Shown one piece after another: positions 60,688 to 64,000 of a stretch of 64,000 bases of DNA. This DNA is from Formosa sp. Hel1_31_208. Its GTDB lineage: Bacteria > Bacteroidota > Bacteroidia > Flavobacteriales > Flavobacteriaceae. Location of the stretch: contig NZ_LT629733.1 of the NCBI RefSeq assembly GCF_900104785.1, forward strand, positions 1,706,501 to 1,770,500, given 5' to 3'. Under the pieces are notes generated by a model. That model was not told where the DNA came from. It made no database searches and was given only the letters and a program-made list of their open reading frames with translations. The position numbers and the translations under genes were made by a program. Numbering within the stretch: position 1 is the stretch's first letter; each line of letters opens with the position of its first letter.

Positions 60688-61755
60688 TTATAAAATGGAT
60701 TCTAATTGTCTAAAAATGTGCTGCGCACTTCTCACAGCACCTTCCATTTTTCCTGAGGCATAGACGCTTGTTTCTGTTCCTGCCATAAAAAAGGTTTCAT
60801 TTAAATAACTCTTTAGGAATAGTGAGTGCCCGTTGTTTTGTTGTGGTATTATAAAGTCATCATAAGCAGCTGTTGTAAAGCATTCGTCTTTCCAAACCAA
60901 TTCCTCGTATGTTAGAAAATTTCGGACTTGACTTCCGTAGTAATTCTCTAATTGATGAAGTGCTAATTCTTGTCGTTCTAATTTTGAATGGTTCTGAAAC
61001 TCCTTATTCATGAAACCAACTAAAGCATGTAAAGTTCCATCTGCGTTCGAATGATCATAGAATTCTTGAAGCGGACTAACATTACTATAAATAGTACCAC
61101 TAGTGTGTTCTCCTTTCCAAAAGGGGTTTTTAAAGGTGAAGCCAACTTTAATAGAGTCATGCATCCAAGTGTGTGTGTTTTTCATAACCCCAACCACCTC
61201 TTGAGGTAATTGAGGTGTAAACTGTATCGCTTTTTGTAAGAGATAAGGAGGTAAGGTAGAAACAATTATTTTACAATTAAAATTATACGCCTGAGATTGT
61301 GCTGAAATAAAATCAGTATGCTTTTCTATCGAATCAATGTTGCAATTGGTAATGATTTGACTGGGTTCAAGATGTGATGACAAGGTATTAATAATTGTTT
61401 GTGTTCCATTGGCAATACGATAACTTGCCGAGCTGCTATTTGGTAAGTTCACTAGTTGCGGTGGGTTTGACTTGTTGGGCTCGTAAATAGCAGTCTTTCC
61501 ATAGTGTTGCTCAAAAACATCGAGGTCTAATGATTTCAATAATTGTAATAACGCATTATGTTCAGTAACTAGCCATGTTGCGCCAAGTTCTATTGGTGCT
61601 TGATTGGTATTTAGTTTGGTATATATTCGTCCGCCAATACGATTTCTAGCCTCCACAAGTGTTACAGAAACATCTAACTGTTTTAAATAATAAGCAAGTG
61701 TGATACCGGTGAGGCCTGCTCCAATTATTAGGATGTCCGTAGTATTCTTTTGCAT
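60688..61755 (-). CDS. FAD-dependent amine oxidase-like oxidoreductase
   Basis: A 355-residue flavoprotein. The N-terminal dinucleotide fold is 'IIGAGLTGITLAYYLKQL' (about 10-27), followed by 'LVEARNRIGGRIYT', the GGR motif of the monoamine-oxidase/amino-oxidase superfamily. The C-terminal 'TFFMAGTETSVYASGKMEGAV' closes the FAD site. Substrate unknown. It is oriented with miaE downstream. Confidence 0.9.
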   Translation of the reverse strand: MQKNTTDILIIGAGLTGITLAYYLKQLDVSVTLVEARNRIGGRIYTKLNTNQAPIELGATWLVTEHNALLQLLKSLDLDVFEQHYGKTAIYEPNKSNPPQLVNLPNSSSASYRIANGTQTIINTLSSHLEPSQIITNCNIDSIEKHTDFISAQSQAYNFNCKIIVSTLPPYLLQKAIQFTPQLPQEVVGVMKNTHTWMHDSIKVGFTFKNPFWKGEHTSGTIYSNVSPLQEFYDHSNADGTLHALVGFMNKEFQNHSKLERQELALHQLENYYGSQVRNFLTYEELVWKDECFTTAAYDDFIIPQQNNGHSLFLKSYLNETFFMAGTETSVYASGKMEGAVRSAQHIFRQLESIL

Positions 61756-61851
61756 TCGGTTGGATTATATAATTTTTTTGACGAAGATAACTATATAATT
61801 CTTTCAGAATGAATGACAACAAGTGTTGAGGTTTTGGCTTGCGTGCTGCCA

Positions 61852-63954
61852 TTATGAAATATAATTCCAGATGTTCTTGTATTTACCCAATTGTCTATAG
61901 GTGTATAATATCTCTTTATGTTCTGGAAAACTTAACGACGGATCTGCACTTAGCACACGTTTTGCATAAAATCGAGCACTTTGTAAAATATCTTTGTCCT
62001 TGATAATGTTAGCGATCTTTAAATTTAATACCCCACTTTGTTGGGTACCCATGATATCTCCTGGTCCGCGTAATTTGAGGTCAACTTCTGCAATTTCAAA
62101 ACCGTCACTAGTTCTGGTCATAGTTTCTAATCGCACTTTACTGTCTTGACTTAACTTATGGCTCGTCATAAGTATGCAATAGCTTTGTTCGGCGCCACGA
62201 CCTACACGACCGCGTAATTGATGTAGTTGTGATAAACCAAATCGTTCGGCGCTTTCGATAATCATAACTGAAGCATTAGGTACATTAACACCAACTTCAA
62301 TAACAGTAGTGGCTACCATTATTTGTGTTTCGCCCTTTACAAAACGTTGCATTTCGTAGTCTTTGTTGGCTGGTTTCATTTTTCCATGAACAATAGAAAT
62401 TTGATATTGAGGCTGCGGAAATTCTCTCACTATACTTTCATAGCCATCCATAAGATCTTTGTAGTCTAAAGCTGAGCTTTCTTGTATAAGTGGATAAACG
62501 ATATAAACCTGTCTGCCTTTTGTGATTTCATCACGCATAAATCGCATCACTTTCAGTCGATTTGAATCGTATCTGTGAACCGTTTTTATAGCTTGTCGCC
62601 CAGGTGGTAATTCGTCAATAATTGAGATGTCTAAATCACCATAAACAGACATGGCTAATGTTCTCGGAATTGGTGTGGCTGTCATCACTAAAATGTGAGG
62701 AGGAGAGGTGTTTTTTTTCCATAACTTTGAACGTTGCGCGACTCCAAAACGATGTTGCTCATCAATAATTGCCAGACCTAAATTTTTAAATTTCACCTTA
62801 TCTTCTAGTAGCGCATGTGTGCCAATTAGGAGTTGTAATTCCCCGTTTTCAAGTGATTCGTGAATTTTTCTTCTTTCTAAAGTAGTACTTGAACCTGTAA
62901 GTAGTTTTATACTGATATTCAATTTATTAGACCACTCTAACAATCCTTGATAGTGTTGGACTGACAAAATTTCAGTCGGAGCCATTAAGCAAGCTTGGAA
63001 GCCATTGTCAAGCGCCATTAACATTGACATGAACGCGACTATGGTCTTTCCTGATCCCACATCACCTTGGAGTAATCGGTTCATCTGGGCATTGCTTCCT
63101 AAATCTTGTCTAATTTCTTTCAATACTCGTTTTTGAGCATGGGTTAAATTGAAAGGCAAATGGTCTTTATAAAAAGTGTTAAAATAATTTCCAACAGACA
63201 CAAAAGGAAATCCTTTTATTTTGGATTTATGGATTAAGTTTTTTAAAATTAATTGCAACTGAATATAGAATAATTCTTCAAATTTAAGTCTAAATTCTGC
63301 ACGTGATAATAGGTCCTGATTTTTGGGAAAATGAATATTAAATAGGGCGTCTTTTTTTGGTAGTAATTTTAGTTCTGAAATGAGCTCTTTATTTAGGGTT
63401 TCATAAAAATGTCCTTTGGTTTCCAAAAACAAACTTTGCATGATTTTAGTCAATACGCGATTGGTAATTCCCTTATTGGATAGTTTTTCGGTTGAGGGGT
63501 AAACGGCCTGCATGGATGATCGTAAATTCTCATTGTGATCACTTAATAGTTCCAATTCAGGATGTGGCATATTAAAAACACCATTAAACCAGTTGATTTT
63601 TCCGAAAATCACATAAGAGGTATTTAATTTAATACTGTCACGAATCCATTTTTGTCCTCTAAACCAAACCAGTTCTATTTTCCCGGTTTCGTCTTCAAAA
63701 GTCCCAATAAGGCGTTTGCCGCGTTTTTGAGCAACTTCTTTAAAACCAATAATTTTTCCAATAACTTGAACTTCAGCACTATGGCGTTGTAATTCATTGA
63801 TTTTATAATATTTAGTGCGGTCTAAATAGCGATTAGGGAAGAGGTTAATCAAATCCTGATAGGTGTGTATGCCTAGCTCGCTACGCAATAAATCTGCGCG
63901 ATTAGGACCAACGCCCTTAAGATAATCTATAGGAGTTTGAAGATTAACACTCAT
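61852..63954 (-). CDS. recG: ATP-dependent DNA helicase RecG
   Basis: A 700-residue helicase of normal length. It has the N-terminal OB/wedge domain (about 60-150), Walker A 'LQGDVGSGKTIV', a DEQHRFG motif (DEQH box), 'VMTATPIPRTLA', 'VATTVIEVGVNVPNA' and the C-terminal 'RVGRGAEQSYC' helicase motif VI with the RecG-type tail. It regresses stalled forks and branched DNA in the cytoplasm. The start ATG is at 63954, and the last 46 bases of the window hold nothing recognisable. Confidence 0.96.
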   Translation of the reverse strand: MSVNLQTPIDYLKGVGPNRADLLRSELGIHTYQDLINLFPNRYLDRTKYYKINELQRHSAEVQVIGKIIGFKEVAQKRGKRLIGTFEDETGKIELVWFRGQKWIRDSIKLNTSYVIFGKINWFNGVFNMPHPELELLSDHNENLRSSMQAVYPSTEKLSNKGITNRVLTKIMQSLFLETKGHFYETLNKELISELKLLPKKDALFNIHFPKNQDLLSRAEFRLKFEELFYIQLQLILKNLIHKSKIKGFPFVSVGNYFNTFYKDHLPFNLTHAQKRVLKEIRQDLGSNAQMNRLLQGDVGSGKTIVAFMSMLMALDNGFQACLMAPTEILSVQHYQGLLEWSNKLNISIKLLTGSSTTLERRKIHESLENGELQLLIGTHALLEDKVKFKNLGLAIIDEQHRFGVAQRSKLWKKNTSPPHILVMTATPIPRTLAMSVYGDLDISIIDELPPGRQAIKTVHRYDSNRLKVMRFMRDEITKGRQVYIVYPLIQESSALDYKDLMDGYESIVREFPQPQYQISIVHGKMKPANKDYEMQRFVKGETQIMVATTVIEVGVNVPNASVMIIESAERFGLSQLHQLRGRVGRGAEQSYCILMTSHKLSQDSKVRLETMTRTSDGFEIAEVDLKLRGPGDIMGTQQSGVLNLKIANIIKDKDILQSARFYAKRVLSADPSLSFPEHKEILYTYRQLGKYKNIWNYIS

Positions 63955-64000
63955 GTAGCGAATTTAATTAATTCTGATGTAAATTGTAGCCTTATAACCC

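Overview
The window looks like chromosomal DNA of a low-GC member of the Flavobacteriia (Bacteroidota). This rests on the AT-rich composition, promoters with the TAnnTTTG -7 element of that phylum, surface lipoproteins with acidic residues after the lipid cysteine, an ECF sigma/FecR/TonB-receptor module, and flavobacterial forms of RibBA, LptF/G and FtsK. Genus cannot be fixed from sequence alone.

Layout. 1-2.3 kb: a response regulator (cut by the window edge) coupled to a histidine kinase that carries a complete-looking LOV blue-light domain. 2.4-27.8 kb: a dense block of short operons for envelope, stress and redox functions: HlyD/FtsX/ABC exporter, CbpA-CbpM chaperone and MscS channel, Fe/Co/Zn-type P1B-4 ATPase, CDP-alcohol transferase with phosphoesterase, FMN-binding protein, YtfI/YtfJ-like pair, MlaEFD-like lipid transport, UbiB-like kinase with a phasin-like protein, CBS protein, L,D-transpeptidase and a D-lactate-type dehydrogenase. 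Nearly every operon in this block is preceded by the same palindrome, TGAT-N4-ATCA, placed 23 bases before a TAnnTTTG-like -7 element. This is the geometry of a Crp/Fnr-family class II activator (centre near -41.5). I count 15 sites serving 17 promoters; no Crp/Fnr gene lies in the window. 28-34.4 kb: ECF sigma, FecR and TonB receptor on the minus strand, then two Asp-rich repeat lipoproteins on the plus strand.

34.5-39.0 kb: a 4.2 kb segment bounded by near-identical 181-bp direct repeats that contain the 3' end of tRNA-Ser(TGA), whose intact copy sits at the right edge. It carries three envelope genes, two of them behind a variant operator, TGAC-N4-GTCA. 39-50 kb: mostly core genes (nitroreductase, DegT-type aminotransferase, RibB with a degenerate RibA domain, LptF/G, LolA, FtsK, DgkA, Tpx, PAP2). 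50.3-55.1 kb: an ammonium transporter and two tandem paralogous surface lipoproteins. A leftover 25-bp copy of the pheT 3' end between the paralogs records how they were duplicated. 55.1-64 kb: PheT, a TlpA-like lipoprotein, a GH26-like hydrolase, MiaE, an FAD amine-oxidase-like protein and RecG.

The main point of interest is the co-regulated block. It would tie membrane lipid transport, proteostasis, metal export, cell-wall crosslinking and fermentative NADH disposal to one redox- or oxygen-type regulator, and it includes a 24-residue membrane peptide, a 51-residue membrane protein and one gene broken by an in-frame amber codon.
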